Source of the DNA: CANMIH01 sp049116335
GTDB lineage: Bacteria > Pseudomonadota > Alphaproteobacteria > Rhodobacterales > Rhodobacteraceae
DNA: 64,000 bases
Direction of reading: 5' to 3'
Assembly: GCA_049116335.1 (NCBI GenBank)
Contig: JAGDYZ010000002.1
Coordinates: forward strand, 24,819-88,818
Position 1 is the first letter of the stretch; each line of letters starts with the position of its first letter. The notes under the pieces were generated by a model, which was given only the letters and a program-made list of their open reading frames with translations, searched no databases and was not told the DNA's origin. Made by a program: the position numbers and the translations under genes. This document shows positions 36,170 through 45,200 of the stretch, one piece after another.

Positions 36170-37963
36170 TCAGACCGCGCCTTCAGTGAACTGCAGGCGA
36201 GCCAATCGGGCATAAAGCCCACCTTCCGCAACAAGCGCGTCATGTGTGCCCGTTGCCACGATGCGGCCCTGATCCATCACAACAATCCGATCCGCTTTCT
36301 TCACGGTGGCAAGACGATGGGCAACAATGATGGTGGTGCGATCTTCCGCAAGCCGGTCCACGGCACCTTGTACGAGGCGTTCGCTCTCCGCATCCAGAGC
36401 GCTTGTCGCTTCGTCGAGCAAAAGAACTGGCGCATTGCGCAAAATCGCCCGCGCAATGGCAATGCGCTGTTTCTGGCCCCCTGACAACATCACACCCCGT
36501 TCACCCAGCCAGCTGTCGTAGCCATCCGGAAGCTTCATAATGAACTCATGTGCCGCTGCCGCCTGAGCTGCGGCTTCAACTTCGGCATCCGTGGCATCAG
36601 GCCGACCAAACCGAATGTTGTCTGCGGCAGAGGCTGCAAAGATGACGGGCTCCTGAGGGACAAGCGCCAAATGCTGACGGAACGCGCTGCGCGACAGGTC
36701 ATTCAGGGCTATGCCGTCCAACAATACACGTCCTTTGACGGGATCATAGAACCGCTGAAGCATCTGAATAATTGTGGTTTTCCCCGCGCCTGAAGGTCCG
36801 ACCAAGGCCACTGTTTCGCCGGGTGCAATGGTCAAGTTGACCTCATCCAATGCCGACATGTCGGGGCGAGTAGGATAGGTGAACGAGACGGCGTCAAACG
36901 TGATTTCACCTTTGACCGGTTGCGCAAGGTTCGCCGGAGAGGCAGGTTCCTGCACCGCATCTTCAGCATGAAGCAGTTCAACCAGACGCTCGGTGGCTCC
37001 TGCGGCGCGCTGCAGCTCTCCGATCACCTCGGAGAGAGACCCAACTGCGCCAGCAACCATAACCGCGAGAATGACAAATTGCACCAAGGTGCCCACGCTC
37101 ATGCCACCAGCCCGGACATCCCATGCCCCAATCCAGAGCACGCCAACCACACCTGTGAACACGAGGAAAATAACAATTGCGGTGAGGGCCGCGCGGGTTG
37201 TGATCCGATCACGGGCGGAGGCAAAGCTTTTCTCGGTCACCTCACCAAAGGCCGCCCGGGAGCGATCTTCATGGGTGTAAGCCTGCACAGTTTGAACGGC
37301 CAAAAGCGCCTCGGATGCATTGCCCGAACTTTCGGCAATCCAGTCTTGGTTTTCGCGGCTCAGTTTCCGCAGGCGGCGACCAAGAACCATAATGGGAACG
37401 ATCACGACCGGCACAATCAACAGAACCAATCCTGTCAGTTTGGCCGAAGTGAAAAGCATCATGGTCATGCCACCCAAGAACAGCAGAACATTTCGCAAGG
37501 CCACGGACACGGAGGACCCGATCACCGACAGGATCAGGGTCGTATCGGTGGTGATCCGGCTTAGGACTTCACCGGTCATGGTTTTCTCAAAAAAGGCAGG
37601 CGACAAGGAAATCACGCGATCAAACACGGCTTTGCGAATATCGGCAACAACTCGTTCGCCAAACCGCGTGACCAGCGCATACCGGGCCGCCGTGCCCAAA
37701 GCCAAAAGCGCGGCAATAGCAAGGGCGGCACCAAAGTAGCGATCCAAAAGCGCGCCATCGGCTCCGCCAAAGTTATCGACAACGCGGCGCACCGCCAAAG
37801 GCAGGATCAAAGACAACGTTGCTGTCAGAGAGAGCGCCACAAGGGCAGCGGCCATCATACCTTTGTAAGGGCGCATGAAAGGCCAGAGCGCACCAAGAGA
37901 TCCCAAACGCCGGGATTTTTCTCGTTCGGCTTCCTGCGGTGTCGTATGCGGGGCGCGGGCCAT
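36170..37963 (-). CDS. ABC transporter, MsbA-like half-exporter (TMD-NBD fusion)
   Basis: The 597-residue protein fuses a six-helix exporter membrane domain (residues about 35-340) to an ATPase domain with Walker A GPSGAGKTT, signature LSGGQKQR and Walker B VLLLDEATSALD. The EKTMTGEVLSRITTDTT and ERGVMLSGG stretches are typical of type IV exporters of lipids, peptides or drugs. It acts as a homodimer in the inner membrane. No adjacent gene indicates the cargo. Confidence 0.9.
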   Translation of the reverse strand: MARAPHTTPQEAEREKSRRLGSLGALWPFMRPYKGMMAAALVALSLTATLSLILPLAVRRVVDNFGGADGALLDRYFGAALAIAALLALGTAARYALVTRFGERVVADIRKAVFDRVISLSPAFFEKTMTGEVLSRITTDTTLILSVIGSSVSVALRNVLLFLGGMTMMLFTSAKLTGLVLLIVPVVIVPIMVLGRRLRKLSRENQDWIAESSGNASEALLAVQTVQAYTHEDRSRAAFGEVTEKSFASARDRITTRAALTAIVIFLVFTGVVGVLWIGAWDVRAGGMSVGTLVQFVILAVMVAGAVGSLSEVIGELQRAAGATERLVELLHAEDAVQEPASPANLAQPVKGEITFDAVSFTYPTRPDMSALDEVNLTIAPGETVALVGPSGAGKTTIIQMLQRFYDPVKGRVLLDGIALNDLSRSAFRQHLALVPQEPVIFAASAADNIRFGRPDATDAEVEAAAQAAAAHEFIMKLPDGYDSWLGERGVMLSGGQKQRIAIARAILRNAPVLLLDEATSALDAESERLVQGAVDRLAEDRTTIIVAHRLATVKKADRIVVMDQGRIVATGTHDALVAEGGLYARLARLQFTEGAV

Positions 37964-38125
37964 GGGCTCTCCTGATATTCTATACGCCCGGTTTTGCCTG
38001 TCTGGCCGCGAGGGTCAAGCGGTGCGGATGCCGCATCTGCAAGCAAACAGGCAATATCACTCTGAAACAGCGCCCAAAACAGCCCCGAACGCCGAGTTTT
38101 CTACGCCCTGCCCATAGGCACGAGG

Positions 38126-39094
38126 TTACCCAGAAATGGCGTTTTGCACTCGGGTCTGATCATAGTTCGCCCCACAGAGCAAAACGGCATTGGTCAGCCC
38201 GGCATAGCGTGACGAATCCGCCAGATAACCGGCCAATGCCAATGCGGCTGCGCCTTCAACGATCATATTCTCGGTCCAGGCCAGAATTTTGAGCGCATCC
38301 GCGATCTGGGCCTCATCGCAATACACAATGTCATCAATGACCTCGGTCGCCATCGGCAGGGTCAGCGAGCCCGCATCAACACCACCGGCAACCCCGTCGG
38401 CTAAGGTATCGAGATGATCCGTTTCGACAATTTCCCCGGCTTCAATAGATGCGGCCAAAGCGGCTGTGCTTGTTGCACTGACCCCAACAATCCGCGTGCC
38501 GGGTGAAAACGCTTTGATCACGGCACCGATCCCCGAGATGAGACCACCGCCCCCCATAGCAATGAACACAGTGTCGAGCTTTGGCATCTGCTCAATCAGC
38601 TCGAGCCCGATTGTACCCTGCCCCGCGATCACTTCAGCATCGTTATAGGGGGAAATATAGGTGTATCCGTCCGATTGCGCCAACTGCTGGGCATGCACTT
38701 CGGCCAGGTAGGAATCCGCCCCGGCAATGATCACACGGGTGCCAAAGCTTTCGATCTTTTCGCGTTTCGATGCGATCACGGTTTCCGGCAACACCACGGT
38801 CAATTTGTGCCCGGTCTTTTGCGCGGCGAGAGAACAGGCGATCCCATGATTGCCCGACGAGGCCGTGATCACCGGACGATCCATCGGAACGCCTGCAAGC
38901 TTGGCAGAGGCCCCGCGCAGTTTGAACGACCCAGTGAATTGAAAGTTCTCGCATTTGTAAACCAAACCCGTGTCTTTGGGCAGAGACATCCGCGAGGACA
39001 CGATTGGCGTTTTGGAAACAAGCGGGGCGATACGACGGTGGGTCGCCACAGAAGCTGCGGCGGACCGAAGGACGAGATCAGAAGGCGCGGTCAT
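38126..39094 (-). CDS. Threonine/serine dehydratase-family PLP lyase (EutB/BhcB-like)
   Basis: The 322-residue PLP enzyme has Lys58 in FTGSFKLRGA for the cofactor, TASSGNHGIACSLAA for substrate carboxylate and a glycine loop MGGGGLISGIGAV that holds the phosphate. It catalyses alpha,beta-elimination from a hydroxy amino acid. It lies 16 bases after an ornithine-cyclodeaminase-family gene. Similar pairs are known in ectoine catabolism (EutB/EutC) and in the beta-hydroxyaspartate cycle (BhcB/BhcD); neither complete pathway is present here, so the exact substrate is open. ATG 39094 was chosen to fit the family N-terminus. Confidence 0.85.
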   Translation of the reverse strand: MTAPSDLVLRSAAASVATHRRIAPLVSKTPIVSSRMSLPKDTGLVYKCENFQFTGSFKLRGASAKLAGVPMDRPVITASSGNHGIACSLAAQKTGHKLTVVLPETVIASKREKIESFGTRVIIAGADSYLAEVHAQQLAQSDGYTYISPYNDAEVIAGQGTIGLELIEQMPKLDTVFIAMGGGGLISGIGAVIKAFSPGTRIVGVSATSTAALAASIEAGEIVETDHLDTLADGVAGGVDAGSLTLPMATEVIDDIVYCDEAQIADALKILAWTENMIVEGAAALALAGYLADSSRYAGLTNAVLLCGANYDQTRVQNAISG

Positions 39095-39110
39095 GTCGGT
39101 TTCTTTCACG

Positions 39111-40064
39111 TTAGAGGGAAGTCTGACCAAGAACTGCCGTTGAGATGGCAGCATCCTGTGCCGCCAATCCGGTCAGATCGACGATGGTGATGTCTGTGGG
39201 GCGTGTGCGCCCGCTCTGTGTTCCGGCAAGAATATCGCCAAGCGGTATCACTTCGTCAAAATCAAGCGCGTTTGACGCATGGAGCGTTTGAAATTCCCCG
39301 TGATCAAGCGATTGAGAGGCCAGATCGCAGACCTTCACCTCCGCGCGCGCTACAAGCTTAGGGTCAAGCTCTTGTTTGCCGGGACAATCCGCCCCAACAG
39401 CAGTGATATGTGTGCCCGGCGCAATCCAATCATTTAGGATCAACGCAGTTTGGGACGGCGTTGTGGTGACAATAACCCCTGACTTTCGGCAGGCAGCCTC
39501 AAGATCCTCTGTCACGGTCACACTTAGGCCTTCGTCACACAGCTCTTTGGCAGCCTGCTGCGCTTTGTTCGGATCTCTTGCCCAGATCACAAAGGACAAT
39601 TCCCGGTCGGGGGTCAAATGTTGCAGGCACCGAGCCTGATACCTGCATTGAAGGCCTGCACCGACCAAAAGAACCTGATCAAACCCCGATTGTGCCAAGG
39701 CAATGGTCGCCAAAGCGCCCCCAATCCCTGTGCGTATGTCGGTGAGCCAACCTTCGTCCCGCAGAACAGCCAGTGTTTCACCGGTCTCGGCAGAAAAAAC
39801 GAGGTTCAAGCCGTTGGAACTTGGCAACCCCTTGTCCGGGTTGCGGTAAAATCCGGTTGCGATCTTGATGACGAAACTTGGGCTACCGGCAATATATCCG
39901 GATTTCACATGACAATCCCCCTGAGCCGCGTCGAATCCCAAATAAGTTACAGGGGGCGCCTGAACCTGACCTTGCGCTGAAGCGATATAGGCGGATCTCA
40001 CAGCATTTGCCGCAGTGGTCAGATCAAGACGGTTTTGGATTTGCGCTTTGTTCAGATCGATCAT
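39111..40064 (-). CDS. Ornithine cyclodeaminase/mu-crystallin-family protein (EutC/BhcD-like)
   Basis: The 317-residue protein has the family pattern: GDCHVKSGYIAGSPSFVIKIATGFY, TGIGGALATIALAQ, and the NAD-binding VLLVGAGLQCRYQARCLQHL, with a catalytic-domain aspartate in ITAVGADCPGKQELD. Members of this family reduce ketimines or deaminate cyclic products. With the downstream PLP lyase it can turn a beta-hydroxy amino acid into a saturated amino acid through an imine. It is divergent from the YheO-type regulator gene. Confidence 0.85.
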   Translation of the reverse strand: MIDLNKAQIQNRLDLTTAANAVRSAYIASAQGQVQAPPVTYLGFDAAQGDCHVKSGYIAGSPSFVIKIATGFYRNPDKGLPSSNGLNLVFSAETGETLAVLRDEGWLTDIRTGIGGALATIALAQSGFDQVLLVGAGLQCRYQARCLQHLTPDRELSFVIWARDPNKAQQAAKELCDEGLSVTVTEDLEAACRKSGVIVTTTPSQTALILNDWIAPGTHITAVGADCPGKQELDPKLVARAEVKVCDLASQSLDHGEFQTLHASNALDFDEVIPLGDILAGTQSGRTRPTDITIVDLTGLAAQDAAISTAVLGQTSL

Positions 40065-40152
40065 TATCCCGCCTTTCCACAGTTGACCGTGAGTCTAGAC
40101 TTGATTATCCATTTTAGACAAAGTCGTCAACTTTGGATCATCAGGAGATTAA

Positions 40153-40776
40153 ATGACTGGTCTCACCACCCTGCTCACCAACGCCCGTGCCACGGCAGAT
40201 GCAATTGTTGCGCTGTTCGGTGCGCGTGTCGAAGTGGTGGTGCATGATTTGGCAAGCTCGACGATTGCCCATATCGCCAACCCCTATTCGCAACGCGATC
40301 CCGGCGATCCCTCAAACATGCATGAGATTGATTTCCGTGCGGAAGACTCGGTGATCGGCCCCTATGAAAAGGTGAACTGGGATGGCAGCATCCTGCGATC
40401 GATCAGCATCGTACAACGCTCTGACGACGGAACCGCGCGCTATGTGATTTGCCTCAACTTCGATCAGGCAGATGTGCAGGCATTGCAGCGTGTGGCCGAG
40501 GCATTGGCGCCTGCCAAACCCGCAGGTCATCAACCTGAGGCTTTGTTTCGCAATGACTGGCATGAACGGATGAACGTCTTTGTCAGTGACTGGTGTCGCG
40601 CCCGTCACACCCGGTCAGATGAACTTCCCCGTGATCTCCGGCGCGCGCTCTTGGCAGAGCTTGATGCCTCGGGAGCATTGGCGGAACGCAATGCGGCCTC
40701 CTATGTTGCGCGCCTGCTTGGGGTCAGTCGGGCCACTGTTTATAATGATCTCAATGCCGGAGCCGGCCGCTCATGA
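40153..40776 (+). CDS. YheO-like PAS/HTH transcriptional regulator
   Basis: The 207-residue protein has an N-terminal YheO-like PAS domain (residues about 20-125: VVVHDLASSTIAHIANP, then RSISIVQRSDDGTARYVICLNFD) and a C-terminal HTH_22 helix-turn-helix (AERNAASYVARLLGVSRATVYNDL). Such regulators (DauR and YheO families) sense small metabolites. It is divergent from the dehydratase and reductase genes and overlaps the ArgE-like gene by four bases, so it probably controls both sides. AGGAG lies five bases before its ATG. Confidence 0.85.
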   Translation: MTGLTTLLTNARATADAIVALFGARVEVVVHDLASSTIAHIANPYSQRDPGDPSNMHEIDFRAEDSVIGPYEKVNWDGSILRSISIVQRSDDGTARYVICLNFDQADVQALQRVAEALAPAKPAGHQPEALFRNDWHERMNVFVSDWCRARHTRSDELPRDLRRALLAELDASGALAERNAASYVARLLGVSRATVYNDLNAGAGRS

Positions 40777-41948
40777 CGACAGATATGCAACCCGTTCTCG
40801 ACATTCTTGCGCGCCTGATCGCCCTCCCTACGGTATCGGATCAATCTAACCGCGCGCTGATCGCATATGTCTCAGAGTATCTGAGCGCCCATGATGTCCC
40901 TCATCACATTTTTCCAGATGAAACAGGCGAAAAAGACGGATTGATTGCCCAGATTGGCCCGGATGTGGCAGGCGGTGTTGTTCTGTCGGGCCATACCGAC
41001 GTCGTTCCCGTCGAGGGGCAGGTTTGGAACAGTGACCCATGGGTGTTGACCCCGCGTGACGGAAAGTATTTTGGGCATGGCAGCTGTGACATGAAGGGGT
41101 TTCTGGCGCTTGCTCTTGCCGCTGTGCCCGACATGATCCACGCGACGCTAGCACGTCCAATTCAACTCGCGTTCTCATTTGACGAAGAAACTGGGTGTAC
41201 CGGTACAGCGCCATTGCTGCGGGAGCTGGAGCGCAGATTTCCGAGAGCCGCCTCTGTCATCGTAGGTGAACCGACAGAAATGCGCGTCGTCACAGGCCAT
41301 AAAGGAGGGATCGGGATCACCACTCAGATCCACGGCAAGGCGGCCCATTCCTCGTTGCCAGACCTGGGTGTCTCCGCAATTTCTTATGCGGCGCAATTGA
41401 TCCAGTGGCATGATGCACGGATGCAATCCGTTCAGGCAAATGCCGATAGCACGTCACCGTTTTCACCACCGCATGCGACACTTCAGGTCGGCACAATCTC
41501 CGGAGGTTCAGCTGTCAATATCGTGCCAGACCGCTGCACGCTTGAAAGTGATATTCGATATATGCCGGGTGAACGGGGAGAGGACTGGATCGCGGCCTAT
41601 CAGGCCGAAGTTTCACGGGTTGAAAGGCAGATGCAGGCGCATCATCCCGAGGCCAAGATTTACCTCACCGACATCGATCTGATCCCGCCGGTCGCACCAG
41701 AAACCAATGGCTCCGCAGAGGCCTTGGCACGACAATTGACCGGAGACAATTCGGACAATGTGGTGTCCTATCAGACCGAAGCGGGTCACTTTCAACTCGC
41801 CGGGTATTCCACCGTCATTTGCGGCCCGGGGAGCATTGCTCAGGCCCATCAACCAGATGAGTTCATTACAAAAGATCAGCTTGAACAGGGCCAGCAGTTT
41901 ATCAAGCGGCTGATCCAACACCTAAGCGCGCCGGATCAGCCGAGTTAG
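40773..41948 (+). CDS. ArgE-like N-acyl-amino-acid deacylase
   Basis: The 391-residue M20 metallohydrolase has LSGHTDVVPVEGQ, GHGSCDMKGFLALAL, FSFDEETGCTGTAPL and GEPTEMRVVTGHKGG. It is paralogous to the deacylase at 14989, sharing the same motif order. Its start overlaps the regulator stop (ATGA), an arrangement that couples sensor and enzyme. In the module with the PLP lyase and reductase it likely releases the free amino acid from an N-acetyl form, as EutE does in ectoine degradation, but the enzyme family is different. Confidence 0.88.
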   Translation: MTTDMQPVLDILARLIALPTVSDQSNRALIAYVSEYLSAHDVPHHIFPDETGEKDGLIAQIGPDVAGGVVLSGHTDVVPVEGQVWNSDPWVLTPRDGKYFGHGSCDMKGFLALALAAVPDMIHATLARPIQLAFSFDEETGCTGTAPLLRELERRFPRAASVIVGEPTEMRVVTGHKGGIGITTQIHGKAAHSSLPDLGVSAISYAAQLIQWHDARMQSVQANADSTSPFSPPHATLQVGTISGGSAVNIVPDRCTLESDIRYMPGERGEDWIAAYQAEVSRVERQMQAHHPEAKIYLTDIDLIPPVAPETNGSAEALARQLTGDNSDNVVSYQTEAGHFQLAGYSTVICGPGSIAQAHQPDEFITKDQLEQGQQFIKRLIQHLSAPDQPS

Positions 41949-41975
41949 AAGAATGTGCGTGACCGCCCGCAAGCT

Positions 41976-43100
41976 TTAGCTCGCCCGCCGTTTCAGAAAA
42001 GCCGACAGCTTGATCAAACCCGCCCGCAGGTCATCAGTTGGGTTGGTATAGCCAAGCCGCAACCAGCCCTCCATGTCCATGGCACTCCCGGGGGTCAGCA
42101 TGACACCCTCCTCCTCTAAAAGAGCAACACAAAACTCACGCGAGCTGATCGGCAAATCGTATTTCAGCAAGGCGGTTGTGCCGGATTTGGGCTTTACCCA
42201 GCTGATCAATGGTTCCCCCTCAATCCAATCGCTAACGATTTGCAGGTTTTGCCGTGTGATCCGATGAGCCCGTGCCAAGATCTTGTCGCTGTTTTCCAAG
42301 GCCATTGCTGCAAACAGCTCATCCACCTGCCCCACGGAAATCGTGTTGTAATCCCGGTGGATCATCACCTGGTGCAACAGCTCTTCTGGTCCCACAATCC
42401 ATCCCATCCGTAGTCCGGCGAGAGAAAAGGCCTTGGACATACCCGCCGTGCTGACACCCTTTTCATAAAGATCAGCCACAGCCGCAGTGACGCCATCGCC
42501 ATGTTGATCTGTGCCGCGATAGACCTCATCACACAAAAGCCACGCGCCCACCGACCGCGCGATGTCAACAATCTGCTCCAGAAAATCCCGATCCATCAAC
42601 GCACCGGTCGGGTTGTTCGGGTTGTTGATCGCAATCAACCGAGTGTCCGGACGAACCATAGCGCGCAGGGCGTCGAGGTCGGGTAGGAACGCGTTTTCGG
42701 CTTTGAGATGCAAAAGCTCGATATCCGCCCCAAGACTTTCCGGGATGGAATAATGCTGTTGATACGTTGGAATGACCGAAATCACGTGATCGCCACGCCC
42801 CACAAGGGTCTGGTGCACCAGTGAATTCGCCCCAATGGTGCCGTGTGTGGTCAACACATTGGCGGGTGTTTGTGAGGCATAGAGCGACGCAATTGCGCTA
42901 CGCAGCCGGTCAGAGCCCTCAATCGCACCATAGGTCATCTTCATCGCCGACAGATCGGACAGGATGCTGTCTTGCACCTCCGCGATCTCAAACAACTCTC
43001 CAAGGGTCAGGGATTCTACGCAGGTCTCCGCCAGATTGAGTTCACAATTGTTTTCGAACTCGTTCATCCACATTTCAACGCCGAAGGGTTTGATATCCAT
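41976..43100 (-). CDS. Class I/II aminotransferase
   Basis: The 374-residue fold-type I PLP enzyme has NNPNNPTG at 159-166, DEVYRG with Asp191 contacting the cofactor, and Lys223 in GMSKAFSLAGLRMGW. The sequence resembles capreomycidine-synthase (VioD)-like aminotransferases in general layout. It is 14 bases after the ornithine-cyclodeaminase-family gene, so the two are likely co-expressed under control of the LysR gene upstream. A possible role is making or removing the amino group of the imine substrate of its neighbour. Confidence 0.85.
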   Translation of the reverse strand: MDIKPFGVEMWMNEFENNCELNLAETCVESLTLGELFEIAEVQDSILSDLSAMKMTYGAIEGSDRLRSAIASLYASQTPANVLTTHGTIGANSLVHQTLVGRGDHVISVIPTYQQHYSIPESLGADIELLHLKAENAFLPDLDALRAMVRPDTRLIAINNPNNPTGALMDRDFLEQIVDIARSVGAWLLCDEVYRGTDQHGDGVTAAVADLYEKGVSTAGMSKAFSLAGLRMGWIVGPEELLHQVMIHRDYNTISVGQVDELFAAMALENSDKILARAHRITRQNLQIVSDWIEGEPLISWVKPKSGTTALLKYDLPISSREFCVALLEEEGVMLTPGSAMDMEGWLRLGYTNPTDDLRAGLIKLSAFLKRRAS

Positions 43101-43114
43101 TGATTTTCCCCGCC

Positions 43115-44068
43115 TTACGATGTGGCCGCGTCATAGACCGCGCGTGCCATAAAAATATCTTCCAACCCCAATCCAATCGACCGGAAAAACACGGGCTTCT
43201 CGCCCGAAGGGCCGGCACAGGCATCCGTCTGGAGTTCGGCCAGATCGCCGCGAATGTCGTCTTCAGACCAACCAAGCTCTGCGGCAAGTTTCATCTCACC
43301 TGCGGCGCCCGGCGTCGTGGCGCGATAATCGCAGTACACGTCGGCCAACTTCAGAAACGCGGGTGCAACCTCATGCGCATTTGCAACGTTGGTGCTGATG
43401 GACGTGACCAGCGTGCCAGCGGGAAGGGTTTCCGCATTGATCACAGGCGTGCCGGAAGAGGTGCACAACATAACCACATCCGCCCCCTGCCCTGCGGCGT
43501 CAGCATCGATGGAAATCTCAACACACGGATCAAGATCCTTCCAGATCTGGCGTAATGAATCGTTGCCCTGCAGGTTGGGAGAATACACCCGGATTTCGGC
43601 CCAATCCCTGAGCGCCAGAACATGGCGCAGATGCGCTTGCGCCACTTTGCCAGATCCAATGATGGCGAGGGTGGTGGCATCTGGCTTTGCCAGATGATCC
43701 ACAGCCAGTGCCGTGGTGGCCGCTGTCCGCTCGGTTGTCAGTTCACCAGAGTCGCACAGCATCAACGGCTGGCCGGATTGCATCGACATGAGCACTGTCC
43801 AAGCCGTGATCACTGCACCGTCTGGATGGGGTAGATAGGGGGATACTTTGGCTCCAAATAGCTCCGCCCCCGTGCTTGCGCCCATATAGGTGATGAAATC
43901 CCCGCGGCCTTCAGGAAACAACGTCAACGTCTGAGGCGGCTGGACGGCCTGCCCCTGCCCCAACTCCTGAAACAATGCGCGCATCGCTCCAAGCGCATCC
44001 ACTTTGGGCAAAAGGTCTTTGACCGCCCCAGCGTCCAGCACAAGAGCTGATTTAGGTGTGTTTGTCAT
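43115..44068 (-). CDS. Ornithine cyclodeaminase/mu-crystallin-family protein (second)
   Basis: The 317-residue protein has the family pattern: GDFITYMGASTGAELFGAKVSPYLP, LTTERTAATTALAVDHL, and the NAD-binding LAIIGSGKVAQAHLRHVLAL; STNVANAHEVAPAFLKLADVY lies in the substrate domain. It is a paralogue of the protein at 39111 but clearly diverged. Family reactions include ketimine reduction and ornithine or alanine dehydrogenation. ATG 44068 has GGAG six bases upstream. Its promoter probably overlaps the LTTR box at 44185-44207. Confidence 0.85.
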   Translation of the reverse strand: MTNTPKSALVLDAGAVKDLLPKVDALGAMRALFQELGQGQAVQPPQTLTLFPEGRGDFITYMGASTGAELFGAKVSPYLPHPDGAVITAWTVLMSMQSGQPLMLCDSGELTTERTAATTALAVDHLAKPDATTLAIIGSGKVAQAHLRHVLALRDWAEIRVYSPNLQGNDSLRQIWKDLDPCVEISIDADAAGQGADVVMLCTSSGTPVINAETLPAGTLVTSISTNVANAHEVAPAFLKLADVYCDYRATTPGAAGEMKLAAELGWSEDDIRGDLAELQTDACAGPSGEKPVFFRSIGLGLEDIFMARAVYDAATS

Positions 44069-44184
44069 CTTAATCTCCGTTCGCCTGCAACCGCACGACG
44101 CATCCCCAGAGACAGTCAAACGCGGCAGTTTTTCCATCACCATAGACGGCTGAATTCTACCGAAACATCCGAAATTACCGCACT

Positions 44185-44207
44185 TCACATCGAAACTTAG
44201 AATGTGA
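44185..44207. promoter_or_regulatory. LysR-type box TCACAT-N11-ATGTGA between LysR and its target genes
   Basis: A perfect 6-bp dyad with 11-base spacing, in T-N11-A format, lies upstream of the reductase gene at 44068, over the end region of the LysR gene. The sequence TCACATCGAA recurs immediately upstream of the LysR start (45183), which suggests shared regulation. Confidence 0.55.
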
Positions 44208-44211
44208 TGGG

Positions 44212-45171
44212 CTAAAGTGACCTCACCGCGCCTGACCGAAGCAGATCGCCATCAATCAGCTTCTGAGCGCCAACACATTTGATGAATGCGCGCAGGATGA
44301 TGTTTCGCTCGTTGTCTTTGCGATAGGCAAGATAGATTGGTGACTGGTAGCGCAGCTCTGGCTGGGTTTTCAAAGGTGTTAGGTCCGCAAGCGACTGTCC
44401 GTAGTAATCCGGTAGAAACCCGACAAACCGCCCGCTGCGGATCAAAATGGCATGTGTCTCCATCTGGTCCACGGTCGCAGAAGGCGTGATATCTGCGCCT
44501 TCTCCCGCCCCATGTCCGCCTTTTGGTCGACGGATAAAAGGAAACCGACGCAGCTCTCCGGGGGTCACAATAAGAGAATGCAGGCTGAGCTCGTCGATCC
44601 CAATGTTGGTCTGTTTTGTCAGCGGATGTCGCGACACAGCAAAGAGCGTGTGACGCTCCTGAAACAAGGGCAGATACTCTAGGCCCGCGCGTTTCTCGGG
44701 AAAGGGACCGATAACGGCATCTCGCTTTCCCTCCAAAAGAAGACCTTCCATTGCTGCGGGGGACACCAGGGACAGATCAACATAGGTCTCTTTCGCCCGC
44801 TCCGAAAACCGCCCAAGCACATCAGGCAGAGGCCAAGCCTCGTTCGCCAGCATCGCGTCCATGATACCAATCCGCAAAACACCACGCATCTCGCCTGAAA
44901 TCGTCGCTGTGGCATTCTGAAACCGGTCAGCGGAGGCAAACAAATCCTCCATTGCCACGACCAGTTTTTGCCCTTCAAGTGTGAGAGCAAAGCCACCACG
45001 ACCCCGCTGACACAGCCGAAACCCAAGCCGCTTTTCCAGATCAGCAAGCTGCGTCGACAGGGTTGACTGAGAACAGTTCAATGTGGCCTGGGCCCCCGCC
45101 AACCCACCCGCATCAACAATGGCCTGGAAGCTGCGCAACAGCTTTAGATCTACGTCCTGCAATCGGTTCAT
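44212..45171 (-). CDS. LysR-family transcriptional regulator
   Basis: The 319-residue protein has an N-terminal helix-turn-helix (DLKLLRSFQAIVDAGGLAGAQATLNCS, then STQLADLEKRLGFRLCQRGRGGF) and an effector-binding domain. The GFRLCQRGRGGFALT wing is typical of LTTRs that control amino-acid metabolism. It lies upstream of, and in the same direction as, the reductase-aminotransferase pair. Operator-like boxes both before and after it suggest autoregulation plus control of the pair. Confidence 0.9.
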   Translation of the reverse strand: MNRLQDVDLKLLRSFQAIVDAGGLAGAQATLNCSQSTLSTQLADLEKRLGFRLCQRGRGGFALTLEGQKLVVAMEDLFASADRFQNATATISGEMRGVLRIGIMDAMLANEAWPLPDVLGRFSERAKETYVDLSLVSPAAMEGLLLEGKRDAVIGPFPEKRAGLEYLPLFQERHTLFAVSRHPLTKQTNIGIDELSLHSLIVTPGELRRFPFIRRPKGGHGAGEGADITPSATVDQMETHAILIRSGRFVGFLPDYYGQSLADLTPLKTQPELRYQSPIYLAYRKDNERNIILRAFIKCVGAQKLIDGDLLRSGAVRSL

Positions 45172-45182
45172 CTACCGCTCCA

Positions 45183-45200
45183 TCACATCGAACTTTCCGA
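45183..45200. promoter_or_regulatory. Half-matching LysR box upstream of the LysR gene
   Basis: TCACATCGAA here repeats the left half of the box at 44185, followed at the right distance by an A (T-N11-A). It lies 12 to 29 bases upstream of the LysR ATG, so it could mediate autorepression. Confidence 0.4.

Noticed and set aside
40093..40100. GTCTAGAC palindrome between the reductase and YheO genes, similar to the dyad at 45732
   Set aside because: Eight bases are too short to claim a shared operator; no other link between the loci.
38126..44068. Complete ectoine or beta-hydroxyaspartate pathway
   Set aside because: Only dehydratase- and reductase-type members are present; transporter, hydrolase EutD, deacetylase EutE, and BhcA/BhcC are missing.
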